A DNA stretch of 64,000 nt from Pohlia nutans. Taxonomy: Eukaryota; Streptophyta; Bryopsida; Bryales; Mniaceae. Both the position numbers and the translations under genes were made by a program. Positions 45,939 through 59,100 of the stretch are shown piece by piece. The notes under the pieces are model-generated. The model was not told where the DNA came from. It did not search any database and worked only from the letters and a program-made list of their open reading frames with translations. Position 1 is the stretch's first letter; each line of letters begins with the position of its first letter. Location of the stretch: the NCBI GenBank assembly GCA_022496805.1, contig CM040097.1:23612072-23676071 (forward strand), in the 5' to 3' direction.

Positions 45939-48900
45939 TTCACGCATCCAATCAACCCAGACAGTCACAAAACCAACATAACACCCTCATCTTCGGAATA
46001 TTATGTGCTTGCCATCTACCAAAGAAAGCACAAGGATTTAAACCTGCAGGCTTTCTTCTGAGACGTCCAGATTCTTGTCAGTCGTGCTTTGCAGCAGTAG
46101 CACTGCAAAGCGCAAACGCTCGTCCCACCGTAATGATTTCCACGCCCTTTGGAGCTGCAAATCAATAATGCAAAAGAAACAGAATCATATCACGGCACGA
46201 CACGCCTCTGAGACTGACAGACGGGCACATCGAAAAGGAGGAAGCAATTATGTAAAGCTGGGCAAGATCGAGGACTATCATGGCATTTATTATTAATTTT
46301 CCATCGGGCAAAGCTGGCGTCATTTGTGCAGCGTGATAAACACCTTACCATCGGAGCTCGGGAACAACATCTCTGTCGAGAATTTGTTCCCGTACTGCTG
46401 TCTGTCAGCAATAAGCAAGTGCAGGCAACCAGAAAATGACAGAGAACAAGGAGACGGCTCGATTCAGGACCCAAGCACGCACTTGGTCCGACCGACGACT
46501 TGGGACCTCGGGACACTTAGGTTGAAACACTTTTCACAGTGACCTGCAGGTGACAGAACCAAATTCTCCAAATAACTGTGAATACAACGTGTGTGCAGTA
46601 GACGTAGCTCACAATTTCAAACGAAATATACACATACATAAGGGAGGGGATGGACAACTACCGTGATTTCAATAGGCCGGTCCCCCAAAACGATTTGCGC
46701 TCCTACCACTTCCGCTGCTTTCCGGGCTGCACGAAACTGCTGTGAGCTACAGTCAGAATCAAGCACCCTCGCTACTTTCGACACCATTGATCGGATATAA
46801 AGATGCGGTAGTGACGCTTGATGATCAAGGACAAAACCCTCTTTAATTGACGACAGAAAGGAATGATTGACTGGATGTCCGAATAAATTCATTTATGAAT
46901 GAAGATTTGATAAATGAATTTACGAATAAATATAAATTCATCCGACTTGATGAAAATTATATCTGCCTTCAAATGTCCCCGAGGTTGTTCCAGCCAGACT
47001 ACACATTCATTAATGACAGGGTTTCAGTGGGGCGCAGATACGTACGTTTTGGTTCCAAAGTCAGTGGCAATGATAGAGCTGATGCTACTTGTCCATATAT
47101 ACGGTATGGAAGGAATAGGAAGCTTGTAAGTCATGAGGTCATCAGAGAGGCTCACCTCTTCTCCGGTCGGCACTCCCGCTGAATCAGAAAGTCGATTGGA
47201 AACAGCTGCCAACAACAAGCGAAGGGCTAGAGCAGATCGTCCACCTACATCACCCGCAATCACCGCTCATCATGGTGTGTGCTAAACGTTCTGTACATGG
47301 TAGTATTTTAGACCATCTGAATCATCGCAGGGAATCTACTCTACAGAGAATCGAAGAAGATATATATATATATTGGTCCAGTTACAACCGCTGTGAGGAG
47401 ACCAAGATGGATCATAGCCACGTCCACTTACAGAAATGGAAGATTAGTTCATCTCTAAGGCATACTACGGCTGTACGAACGCTAGCATATTGGTTTCTGC
47501 AGCTCGTGATTCCAGGAACTGAATATCAAATTACCCAATGGATTGAAAGCTCTGAACATCATGGATGCCCTGAACCTCCAGGCTCACTCAGTGAAAGTCA
47601 AACCAAGGCATCAGAAGCACACTTTTTAAAAGACGACGACTCACCGAGCTTGAGGCTGCGCCCCACGGCGGATCCGAAACTGTCCCCGCTCATGGACATC
47701 AAATTAGGGGTGCTGGGACGGGTGCGAGCTTGCTTCATGTCCGAGCTGGAAGGAGCCTCGTCGTACATGATGCCTGCCCTGCAATTACAGCTCAGTCTCA
47801 ACAAGAGTCACGCCGCGGGCAAAGCAGCTCCAAAACTTGATGCATCAGCCACTGGTAGAGAGTTGATAGCGTCTCGTCTAGACAGTAGTAACACGCATCA
47901 GTCTCCAGCAGAAGAATCAGATAGCGAGAGAAAAAGTGAGCCTTACATGCCTGCTTCTGCATAGCTCGACGACAACGTTGTCAGGGCGCACAGAATTGAT
48001 CACTCTCGTGACCTGCAAATATAAACGCAGCCAGCCAGGCTCGGATGCCCACACTACTACTACTTCAGAAGAAAAATAATCATGTATATTTAGGCTGCGA
48101 AGGAGCGTGTTCAAAAGCTATTGAATATGACGGCTAGCTTCGCTTCCTGTGCGGCTCCCCACAATGTCAATCGCCAAAGCAGAAGGACAAAGCAATTGGG
48201 CTGATGGACACAGTAAACGGAGGAGCCCGTAAGTAAGTATCAGACTGGAATGGAACAAGGGAATCAAAGTTCCAGTCTGAAAAGAGCTTCACCACAGCAG
48301 ACTGACACAGACGATCGATCTGTTGCGGAGAATTAGGAGGGTTCATTTCGAGAGGACAAGTCTAGTACCTCGGTCACGACTGCCGGTACATTTCGAAAGG
48401 AGTAGAATGAACGAAGCAAAGAGAAGACCAACGGAGTTCATACTAAGATACGATGCTACTTCATGGTGTTGTCCACCACGAACGCAGCAACGATTGCTGG
48501 CGAACATTCCCAGACAGTGACAATTCAAACAGTCGGACACGCGAGTAGCCAAGACCTCAAACTACTTAGTGGCTAATTCCAGCACTAGGCAGCGGAATGC
48601 AATCATGGAGCTACAATAGCGAGCTGAGAATTAATTAATTAAAGAAATGGTATGCTGCAGAAGTCGCCGGAAAGTCGGAAAGGGGATATGATTTGAAGGA
48701 CCTGGGCGGCGGAGAGTGTGGACAGATGCGCCGTGCCCACCAGATACACCACCTCGGGCTCCACATACCCGTCGCTCCGACGCTCCACATAATCGGGCGG
48801 GCGCCGGACCACCACCAGGGTGCCCTCCTCCACCAAGTCCACTAGCTCCGGATGCGCCACTGCCACAGTCTGCGCGCTCGCCGTGGCCGTGGCCGCCCGG

Positions 48901-49160
48901 AAATCATAGTCCCACGCAGGAGGCGTTACTCCTGTGGCAGCGGGCCCTGCGCCCGTGGCCGCTGCGGGGTTGACACTGCAACCTCTGCCAAAGGACCGTG
49001 CCAGAAGCCTTGGCTGCGCCCAGCTCTGATGCCACGAAGCCGCACGACACCAGGACATGCGAATTGGCACGACGACTACAAGCTGCGCAGGAGGACGTGA
49101 AGCTGCAGCACACGAACAGACTAGCGACGGGGGACGCCATGGCTGCAGCACCACCTCCAT
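44496..49160 (-). CDS. TraB-domain membrane protein, 443 aa, eight exons
   Basis: Exons (minus) 49160-48702, 48012-47951, 47778-47645, 47244-47156, 46739-46662, 46154-46044, 45797-45702 and 44798-44496 join in phase. The N terminus (about 95 residues) is Arg/Ser/Ala-rich with few acids, suggesting an organelle-directed or low-complexity leader. The TraB domain follows: VVYLVGTAHLS, NVVVELCRSR, AGIMYDEAP, SALALRLLLA, FRAARKAAE, AQIVLGDRPIEIT, LQRAWKSL, FPSLLQPLIHERDM, YLAWSLKRSK, VVGVVGKGHLRGV. GTAHLS and GKGH are the conserved TraB motifs. One hydrophobic C-terminal helix (LAIETALGFLLCWAWASFF) is a likely tail anchor. Plant relatives sit in mitochondrial or plastid outer membranes and ER contact sites; that location is inferred. 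Intron 2 appears to use a GC donor. Intron 7 carries a CACTA-type foldback. Confidence 0.9.
45018..45320. mobile_element. 303-bp CACTA-type foldback MITE in TraB intron 7
   Basis: The whole element is one near-perfect inverted repeat, CACTACTAGAATTTGG... to ...CCAAATTCTAGTAGTG, with arms of about 125 bp or more and only a few mismatches and a short centre. TCA flanks both ends (45015-45017, 45321-45323). CACTA termini with a 3-bp duplication are diagnostic of the CACTA/En-Spm superfamily. A hairpin of this size is a plausible small-RNA source. Confidence 0.85.
45896..45934. repeat. (AT)n microsatellite
   Basis: About 19 AT dinucleotides in TraB intron 6. Confidence 0.9.
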
Positions 49161-49682
49161 CCTCTCCTCCTTCCGTGTAGAGAATTCTAGGACAGCAGTG
49201 GAGAAAATGAAGCAACACAGTCACGGAGGAACGCCGGCCTCCCACCGAGCTACTGTACTAACTTCATAACTGTAAGCTCGTGAGGGGTCTGGGAGCCTCC
49301 GTCACTCGGAGAGCCGCGAGGTGAGGTGAGGTGAGGTGAGGTGAACTGTACGAGGCCCCAGTCGTCTGCCTTTGGGTCGGGACTGCACTATCTTACCCAC
49401 ACGATCAACGGACGTGAATCATCTCCCATTCATCAGATCCTCCACGACATGACTCCACCTCCCCAAGTTGAACTCCTACGCTGGGGTGTGCCTATTGCCC
49501 CATTTCAGTCTCAGTTAGACCACGTGTGGTTCATGAAACTTGCGGTTTTTCACAACATGAGATCACCCTCGTATTGCTTCCCCACGCCCCCCCCCACCAA
49601 AACAAACCAAAAAAAAAAAAAAAAAAAAAAAAACAATCATCGAACGTACGCCTGTTGTAAAACGTGCATCTGTTGTACTGCA
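49161..49682. other. Spacer between TraB and the F-box/ankyrin gene
   Basis: Includes a GAGGT pentanucleotide run at about 49318-49342 and a run of about 25 A at 49607-49633. It must contain the TraB promoter and the 3' UTR of the F-box gene (both on the minus strand). No separate gene was seen. Confidence 0.5.
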
Positions 49683-52600
49683 TTATTCATCAGCCAGCAA
49701 CAGGACTTTTGGGGTCTGAATTGCATCTTGATCAAAAAGACGAACATTGTGAACGACAGGATCAGACCTCGCACCGTTTCCTGGGTTCTCATCTGTTTCT
49801 AGTAGAACCCAATCTGTGATACTTTCTACCAGGTCCTCCTGCACGTCTGCAACAGTGAATAATGACTGTATTCCATCACTATGATCAGAGCTGTTCTGCC
49901 TATCTAAAGTGGTTGAGTTTGCATCCCTGCAATCTACGGTTGGTTTTGTAGGGTCTTGATCCACATTAGCTACTCTGCTAGACTTGCCTTTATCTCTTCG
50001 AGCTTTTCGAGATTTCTTGCCCCCTGAAATGGAAGCCTCTTTCTCTTGACTGGACTCCCATGCCCTCAGTTTGTCAGCAATAGCTGTATGTTTGTATTTT
50101 TTGGCAACATCAACCGCACGCAATCCATAAGCATTTGGGACATCTAGCGAAGCTCCTGCACTAAGTAGTCTCTCAATGAACCAAACAGAGCCCTTCTGGG
50201 CTGCTATGTGAAGTGCTGTCTGTCCATACCGATTCTGCCTATTTAGCAATCTCAGCTGCTGCTGTGACACAAATATTGCGTTCAAGTTCTCTGCTAATCC
50301 TACACAAGACAAGGTCCCTCCACGAGAGAGCACCGGTTTAGAGTTGGTAGGCGAAGTAACAGTAGCAACATGAGAGTCATTGACGAAAGCTACATCGAGA
50401 TCCTTCAACTTGTCAGCCTCTTCGAAAACTGTTGAGTCAACAAACATCAAAGGCTGCCCCTTCTGGGTAAAACCCAACCCCAACTCATTTCCCGTAGCGC
50501 TGAGTAACATCTCTCCCACATTTCGGCGATCCGCGACCGCTGCTGCCATGAGAGGAGTCCATCCATCACCTGCCACAATTAACATCAAAATGAAACAACT
50601 ATCATTAACATGTTTCCGTAAATTCCAATGAACTTATCGTTAAACAGGGAAAGAGAACAAAGAAAAGAAAGCCGCTTGCCCCAGGGAATATAGGCCTGCT
50701 TTAGCTATATCAAAGAGCCTATCACCGTTGATATCAGTCTACACCTCAAACTAAGTAGCTGGCTAACACCACTACTTTTCAAAGCCTCAAATTCTAAAAG
50801 ACCCACGCTTTTATGATAATCAAAGGTCTGGTTGACTGCAAGATAATTCTGACAAAAATAAAGTCATCTTATTCATCTAAGGGACCACAACCCCAAATGG
50901 AGCAACAGGGTAGAGTGTCTAATATGTCAAAACATGTTATTTAAATCCAAGGATATCAGCAAACCATGACGGGTTCAGGTTTCAATTGACACATTCAGTG
51001 CTTACCGAAGTTGGCTACTCAACTGCAATTAGATATGAGGTTTGAGAGGCAGGTAATCTATCTCCCACCTGACTTCCATGCAAGGCACTACAGTCCGGCT
51101 CCCAGAGGCGGGAAAAACATCTGCTCCCAGGTCTAGCCTGCAGGCTCTGACATGGGAGTCCAGTTCCAGGGTACATTTTTAAAGATCTTCGGGCAAAATT
51201 CCGGCCCCCAAAAGAAGGAACGATATGAGGAAGAAGGGGCATACCATAAACGTCAGCATCCTGCCAGTTCACCCCACGCTCATGGCAGTGAGCTAGCATG
51301 ATGCCCACAGCCGCGGAATGCCCTCTCAGAGCAGCAATGTAGAGGGGGGTCTCGCCTGCTCGATTGCTGGCCAGTACATCGGCTCCACCCTGTAAAAGAA
51401 GCTCACAAGCTTGTGCATATCCGGACTCAGCTGCCACAAAAAGGGCTGTTCCTCCTGATGAGTCCTTCATTCCCACTGCCACTGCACCTATTGCCAGAAG
51501 GCCAGCAATCGTGGGCACATCACCACGTGCAGCAGCCATATGCAACGGCGTTCTCTTTCGGACATCTGAACAGTTAGCTGCTCCACGGAGGCCAAAAGCA
51601 ACATCCTCGGTCGAAGATTCCCATCTGTCCTCATTTGGGGGAAAATTCAATAAAGTGGCCGTCTTCCCACTAGCATTGAAGTTTGTGCATGCAAAAGATC
51701 CAGTACCTAGACAATCAGACAAAGTTAACCCATCTTGCCAAAATTGAGCCCTGATGCTTTTACTGAATAAAACAGGAGAGACAGGAGCAGTCTCTCGGCC
51801 TTGCGGGCTGTTTAAACAGGGCTCATGGCTAGCAATATGCCGCAGGAGGTCATTCACAGCACTTCCAGGCTTGACCTTTTTCAACCCATCAAGGACCCAC
51901 GCGGCAGCTGCAACAGAACTCTCCTCACAAAGATCCCAGATTTGAATTTTTCTCTTATCCTGCACTCTGTTGCATCATATAACGAAACCTCAGCAAAGTT
52001 GTTGACCGTCAACTATATGCAGCGCAAGAGATTCAAGAAATCCAATTTTTTTGATAAACAATCATCACTCTGCATCACTACGGTATGCATGCACTTACTC
52101 AGCATCAGATCAACTAAGACTTTAACTTAGGTATGCACCTAACTCAAAAATCAATAATAATCAATCACCAACAATGCATACTGCAATACAAACTACTCAC
52201 CTCACCGCTTGAACAACTGCACCAGTAAAGAATGTCAATTCAAGCACCCGCAGCCTGGGAAGAAGCTCAATTATTCTAGCTAATGTAGATGCCGTTAAAG
52301 AAATTGTATCCTGGGACACAGCCTCAACCCTACTAAGCCCTAGAGCTTGAACAGATCCACCCAAAAGTAGGAGCTCAAGATGGGGACATAGCGTAGCCTG
52401 CAAAAGCAAACGATGTAACTTGTGATGACGGTCACATACTCGTGTGCAAGAAAGACTCAGATCTAAATACATTTTGGCTATCAATAAATATTTACAAGTC
52501 TTCTTAGATTCAGCAAGACGATCGAGATACTTTCAATATTAACCATCTACCGGTAATAGGAATCCTAATGATCCCAAGGAAATCAATCACAAATCATTAC

Positions 52601-54976
52601 GATCAGACATCGCCTGAGTACTACATAGGCCATGTGATCTCCAATTAGAGATGACCGAAATGGTGACATGATTATGGTTGTGATTATCGCATAAATATCA
52701 AAAGAAGAGGAAATAGAATTGACATTACCACAGATATAAGATCAGAAGCAGCGAGACCAGCACAATTGTTAAGTGCAAGAATTCGTAGCCCTGATCCACT
52801 GCTTATGCTCCCCAAACTCTTTGCAAGATTACTATCATCCCGAGTCACATCTCTCTCACATTTGTAGACTCCAGTGTGTGGAATAGACGGGTCGTCCCGA
52901 GGAATATCTAGGCTATCTATATGACTAAGCAAAATGCTTCGCAATCTTGAACCATCGGCTGCAGAGGCGACGAGAAGGTTCCAAGTTGAAGACCCCAAAC
53001 CAAAGCATCTCTGAAGACTTAAGCTAATCGGTCCAAACTTCACTGAGGCTGCAAGCACATCCGCTACAGCGCCAGTTCTGCACAAGAAAAGTAGAACACA
53101 CATCATTGGAGGATATACAAGCATGTAACTTTCTAACTTGCGCAATGAACGACCTTCGCCAGAACAAACACAGGAAAAAGCTCAAATCTAAATGATAAGT
53201 CGCAAGTCCTAATTTGACTGCTAATAGTTATCTAATAGTTATCTAATAGTTAATGCCTGCCTTTACAACCCTAACTCCTAAATCAAGATCTTGACCAAGG
53301 CAATGTCGCTTCATATGTACAAGCAGCATGTTATAACGAAATATCATCTGAAAAAAGAGTGGATTACAATTTCTGGCAATTGTCCAGGATGAGACGCTCC
53401 AAACATCGCAAATTTGACAAAATCGCTGCCACGTCGTCATCTACAATGAAGCACCCAGCCAGATCAAGCTCCCGAGTAGCGCACATGTGTAGTCGAATGG
53501 CACCCAAGGCAGCCCGAGTCCAAGAACCTGCTGTCTGTGGAGTAAACCTGCCACTGCAAAGTTAAGTATCGACACTAATTAGTACTGACCTCCCAAAATA
53601 TACTACTGGCATAATCAACACAACTTTGGTCACTGCATACTAATATTGGCCCACTCAAGAACGGTTGATGGTGATAAAATCTGACGTATTACTTCAATCA
53701 TGCAATTCCAATAGCCATCTGGGCAATTTGAAGGACCGAATCCAACGCGAGAAAAAAAGCGAGTGATAAATGTAGAAGTGCAGATCTCAGGAAAGTTTAC
53801 AATCAAAACCAGGGAAAAACTTACAGCATCGTGCCAACTCAACTTTCACATAGGTTAAAGCAACCAATTCTTTTATAGGCTCCTAATTCAATGAGCAATT
53901 TCTATTCCAATAAACAGAGCATAAATCGAAGCAGTGTATAATCCCAGAAATCGGTTGCAACCCTGCAATATAGTAAGAGAACGAAGAGTCTTCGGCTGAT
54001 AAGTGCCAGATACCCGACTCGGCAAGGATGAAAAAAATATTCAATTGCTAATTCCTACAAACTAGAGGCCAGGACCGCGTTCCATGAACCCACCCGGTGT
54101 CAAAATGACCAAGTGAATGAAATTCCTTCGGACTCTAGCACAAGAAAATTAACGCAAGGGAATAGCATGGTCAATCATCGCATTTCATTACTTCTCAAAC
54201 TGACACCAGTTAATTACAGCAAATTCATCCATGTGCAAAAATGGCCACAGTTCCTACAGAATAGGTCAACGAGTAATTATTTGATGTTTGTGAAGTTATT
54301 CACCAATTTCATGTCAATGAGAAGGACCAGGAGTTCATAGTTAGGGACGAAGGTCATAGATGCGGAGTGGCGGGGCGTCATTCACGACTGACGGGAAAGC
54401 ATGATGCATTTTCTTACAGTTTTAGTTATAGAGGTATATTTCGACCAAAATATAAGACCCATGAACGTAAGCATCCTAGGATTTCGGTGCACGGACTGGA
54501 CTCTGGGGATAATATGTACAAGTAAATTGCGAATTGATCCTGTTCTTTATGGAAATTTATAAACCATTTCAGAGGACACTATTTGTATTTGTACAGTTCT
54601 CGAAACAACCAATCACACTTGTCGCTGAAGCCAGAACTTCGTGCGAGTTTAGCACATTTAGACAAATTGGGCTGTGCGAGGATGTATACCTCTTCGGTGG
54701 CGCATCGTCGCAATTCGCGGCGGGTGACTCATCAAACTGGCGAGGGCGCAAGCGGAGGCGAAATGGAGCAGTGCGTACAAGAAACCAGAAGAGGCGGCAT
54801 GTGAAGAGAGTGGACATCACATCCACGGGATCCGCCAGGTGCGCCAAGATGGAACCCAACACAACGGCAGGAAGGTCCGTGATATGAGTACCAGATTGCC
54901 CATCGTCTCGGGCCATTAAAGCTCGCCTCAATCCCGCAGATGGCTCCATTGCGCCAACTGCTGCAGCCTCATCCAT
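49683..54976 (-). CDS. F-box, leucine-rich and ankyrin-repeat protein, 871 aa, six exons
   Basis: Exons (minus) 54976-54690, 53553-53368, 53077-52729, 52397-52206, 51959-51245 and 50569-49683 join with perfect phase. Residues about 31-70 form an F-box (HITDLPAVVLGSILAHL, TCRLFWFLV), which would bind SKP1 in an SCF ubiquitin ligase. Then come AMN1/LRR-like repeats (RELDLAGCFIVDDDVAAIL, LERLILDNCQKL, LRILALNNCAGL, LELLLLGGSV, LRVLELTFF), then about six ankyrin repeats (RTPLHMAAARGDVPTIAGLL, GETPLYIAALRGHS, DGWTPLMAAAVADRR, GQTALHIAAQKGSVW). A basic block (KKSRKARRDKGKSSR) is a possible nuclear signal, and the tail is acidic. The repeats would recruit substrates; none is known. The start ATG at 54976 is the first in frame. 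Exon 1 ends at AG|GTATAC. The gene is divergent from SEC8. Confidence 0.85.
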
Positions 54977-56154
54977 GGCGCTCAATTGCGGGGAGTCACC
55001 ACACACAGGATGACTTTGCAGAATTTTCGCAATCCTACAAGTTACTCAAAGAATTAGGGCTTTGGCAGGCAGGCAGGCCTAGACTCTTCGCCGCACCTGC
55101 TTTGGCAGGCAACAGACAGACAGACACAGCTCATGGAGGCAAAGCAAGTCATGGACGCGCCACGCCAATCCGGCGCAAGACTGACACCAGCGGGACGGGG
55201 AAGACCATGCACAAGGCAAAGGCCAGGCCACGGCGCAAGAAGAATAAAGAGAGAGAACAGAGAGCAGAGAGAGCAGAGGAGGAGGAGGAGGAGGAGGAGG
55301 GAGAAGAGGGCGAGCGGGCAAAGGGAGAGACATGCGAGAGCGGAGGGAGGCTCACCGCTTGTGATTGAAAGGGCACCATGAGGTTGAGGAGACGCGTGTA
55401 AGCTGACGGACATAAGGAGGAGCCAGTGAGGGCATAATAATCAAGTAAATTAATCAGTTAGATACTGATTGTTACGGTAACTTAGTCGGTACTGTCACTT
55501 TGAAGACCGACTTTGACGATCGTCATTGCAGGAGTGCAGGGCAAGCAGGCTGCGGCAGCCGGCCCTCCGGCCGCCCAAAGAAATCATTCTGCCCGTCCGC
55601 TGATCGAGCTCTCCCTCGTCCGTTCCTGGGCACTCGACTCACGCGCTGAACTGAAGAACGTGAGTGTGCATGCACCAAAACCTCAACATTGCAACTCACG
55701 ACCGACTACTCACTCGTCGAAACCAACTGAACGTCCTGTACGTGCACACTCTAGAGCGCACCCTCGAGTGACCACCGGATGACAAACATGTTTTTCATTC
55801 TAATCCATTCATCCCAATCGTCTATTCTTCATCCTATTTCATCCACCTCATTCCGTCGGTCATCCCGTCCGTCCGGCGGTCGTACTCTCTCTCGTGCAAG
55901 TTTCATTCGGTTCATTCGGACGGACTTGAAACCCTCCCTCCCGTTTCCTTTCCTTTCTGTCTCTCGGTTTCTTTCACAGAGCTGGTTTTCATCGTTTGCT
56001 CTTGCTCGTCATCGCCATCGATAAGTTATTGCCAGGCCAGGACGACACCTCGGCTCTTCTCTCTCCCTCGCAGTGAGCTTCCTTCTGCTGTGAAGTGCTC
56101 GCTTTGCCTCATTTCTCGGGCGATCCAGAGATCTCGTAGCGCTGTCGTCCATCA
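54977..56154. promoter_or_regulatory. Shared upstream region of the divergent F-box/ankyrin and SEC8 genes
   Basis: About 1.2 kb between the two starts. It contains purine-rich GAG and GAGGAG runs (55270-55310) and pyrimidine-rich TCCGTC and CTCTC stretches nearer SEC8, typical of plant 5' leaders. No clear TATA was found. The open frames here are low-complexity and not supported as genes. Confidence 0.4.
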
Positions 56155-59100
56155 TGGTAAGCCTGCCAGGTCGTGGGTTTGGGTTGGATGCGGGAATGGA
56201 TTTCGGAGAAAGAAACTAGCTCTCCTGAACTTGAAGAAACTAGATCACGGGAAATGGGCATAGAGCATGCCTCAGGCGCTTGCTTGGTGTAGATGCAATT
56301 GTTTTGTTTCGATTTTCAGTTTGTTTTCTTCTGTCGGATCTGTTTGTTAGCTGTGAGTTAGCGAAGCCAGGATTTGTACAAATACTTACTATGAGGATCT
56401 CACTTGTCAAATTGGTTGAGTGTATGTGGAATAGGTGAGAAGCATAGGTTTAGGGTTTCATATTGAGCAGTGCATGTGGATTCGGATCACAACAAAGAAT
56501 CCAAACCCGTTTTTGAGAGATTCTCCGAATTGATTTCTGTCATTACAATCCAATTTGATTGGGGATCGTTGCAAGACCATGGAACTAGGGTTCCACTTCC
56601 TGGGAATTGATTTAATCTTCAAATGTTGCATTAGGCTTGGCTTCCATGTGCGGAACCATTCAAAAGTTTAGGGTTTAGCTATCGCTATTCTAATGTTAGC
56701 ACGACTTGACTACTGCTCATCTCAGCCCTTTCTGGTAGTGCAAATGTGTACAAATTTTTAAAACTCAATTCTCTGTTCTGAACAGTTTCTTCCTTGTCGT
56801 CACCTTGTGACTTTCCTATGTTTGGTCGTTGTGCTTAGGTTGGGAACGCTGTTGCAGCTCTTGATGAAACAACCTTTGTGGCTGCTCTTCACTTTGCTGG
56901 AAAACGTACCTAATTAGGTAATTTCTACACCTATGTAAATTCACTCCATGATCTATTGCTCATCAATGAATGATATCGATGTGATTATTGACATATGGTT
57001 TTGCCTGTTCAGAAGTTCACCTGCTCTCCACTAGATTTGCCAGATATCAAAGCCAATCATAGAATTCGTATAGATTTTAGGAATACTATCCTGGCATTTG
57101 GAACATAGCAAAAAGTCAATTTGATACTTTTTTCATTCGTCAGGGTTGAAAGAATATCTTGTCGTTTTTCTAACTCTTCCACAAAATGCTTGTCTTCCTC
57201 ACATCTTACTGTGGACAGTTCTAACTGACTTACAAAGTCGTAAAGCTGTAATCTTGAACAAATCGCAAGGTCCAAGAGGTTTTCCCATGTTGAAGTATAC
57301 AGTAAGCTATCCTAAAGCTGCACACTAATGTTTCCTGCAGGGAAGGGTTTTCTTAGAGTTTTAGGAATTATAATGTACTCTATGGGCAAACATTAAGATT
57401 TTGGAAATGGTGTGAGGTCTATGAGGTTCCTCTGAGTTGACTGTATTTTATTGCTTGGGTGTAGATGACCAACACCATCTCTCCTAATTTTCCTTGCACA
57501 GGCTCTCTGAGTTTCTTTTGGAAATTTTAAAGTTCCCGATCACGGTTGCAATCAAGTGCGCAATATTGGGAGACTAATCAGAAATTGCAGAATACTTGAA
57601 CTTTTATCCATCGAGCGGCCATTCTGTTAATAAGAAATATCCAAAAAAATCATCCAGTGTACCCAACTGATTTATGCAGTCTCGAAAAATAAATTTAAGA
57701 AAATTATATTTTTGAATTTTGACGTCGCCTGCAAGGTGCAGTTTCACACAATTAGGATGCCGTACATACATAACTAATATTTTAGAGTTTTTGTTATGAT
57801 ATTGTGAACAGTGTGGGCTTCCTATCCGATGCCTTGTTCACTGGAAGCATTGAGTACATTCGGCCGGAAGTGAATCCGGAGCTTAAGCGCATGAGGTGCA
57901 AGACGAGGCGGCAGAATGGCTACAGGTCCCCCTGGATCAGTGGATTGGAATGTAAGCATTACTCAACATTTTCTCTTTTTGATTTGTGACCATTTGAGGT
58001 GCTTAATGGAGTGGCGCCCCGTTTTTTTGCAAAATAGTCCTTTGTTATGCCAACCACCTGTACTCTCGTTTTGTGTCCCTACACTGTTGTAGAAAGAGAA
58101 GGTTGCATCTTCATCCAAGTTCTTCAAGGGACTCTTTACGAAGTTGCAAATGTCAGTTATATCCTATATCAGTTATTCTTTCTGTGGCCGTCTCTTCTTT
58201 GTTTAAGAGCTCCTATTAGATAGTTTAGGTATATCATTTTATTGGGGTTGTTTGATTCGGGTCTTGGTTCCATCCTTGCAGTACAAATCTGACAAATATT
58301 GATGATGGTCATTCAAGGATGACCAACCCTTAACATTCACAGCTTGGTTCTAGTGTTAATTGCCCTGACGTTCAAGAAGCAGACGCTGTAACAGTTCTGT
58401 AACAGTGTCCACATATCCTATTCAGCAGGGGAAAGGCTAATTGTTGTTGAACTTGCAAATTTTACATGAACAAAATAAAACATGGTCTAGAATCGAGCAT
58501 GGTCTTTTAGTGATTTTTTTTTTCTCCCTGCTCACAATTAGTATTTCTGTGCATATACGGAGTGTATAACATCCTGTGGTAGCCACAAAAACTTACAAAA
58601 AATTAGGTGCGCAAGTGGAATTCTAATATGGCCTGTTCACAAGTACATGTTACAAGCTAGGATGATTCCTACGTGAGAGCTTCTCTATGGACTTTCGATA
58701 TTGAACAAGAGAAACACTATCTATCCTATCTGACAGGTTAACAGCATTTTAGTATGGTATATTCTTTTGAACTAACGCATCTAAGTAAGCTTAAGCAGAT
58801 ACTGATGCGGATAGAAGGTGAAGTCATTACAAACCGGGATTCCCATGGCAGGCATGTTGTAACAAGCGTCAAACACTCACTTGTGCTCTTGGGTCTGACA
58901 CTGGCGACTCTTCATCTCTTTTTTTTGTTGTTTGCAGGTAGTTAAGAAGGAGCTTCAGAATATAGATGGTGCGTGGAAGCAGCCTCGGTTTGATTCTTTG
59001 CCACATGTGGTTGGAGTTCTGACCTCTCGCAATCCAGAGGCCGCTTTGGAGAAATTACGTGAGCAAAGGGATGCAATCGAGGAACTCGTGGATGATGTTG

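Noticed and set aside
47272..47964. 230-residue plus-strand frame
   Set aside because: Antisense to TraB exons 2-3 and the intron between them; the minus-strand exons carry conserved TraB motifs.
54940..55368. 142-residue Glu-rich plus-strand frame
   Set aside because: Derived from GAG and GGA simple repeats in the divergent promoter region.
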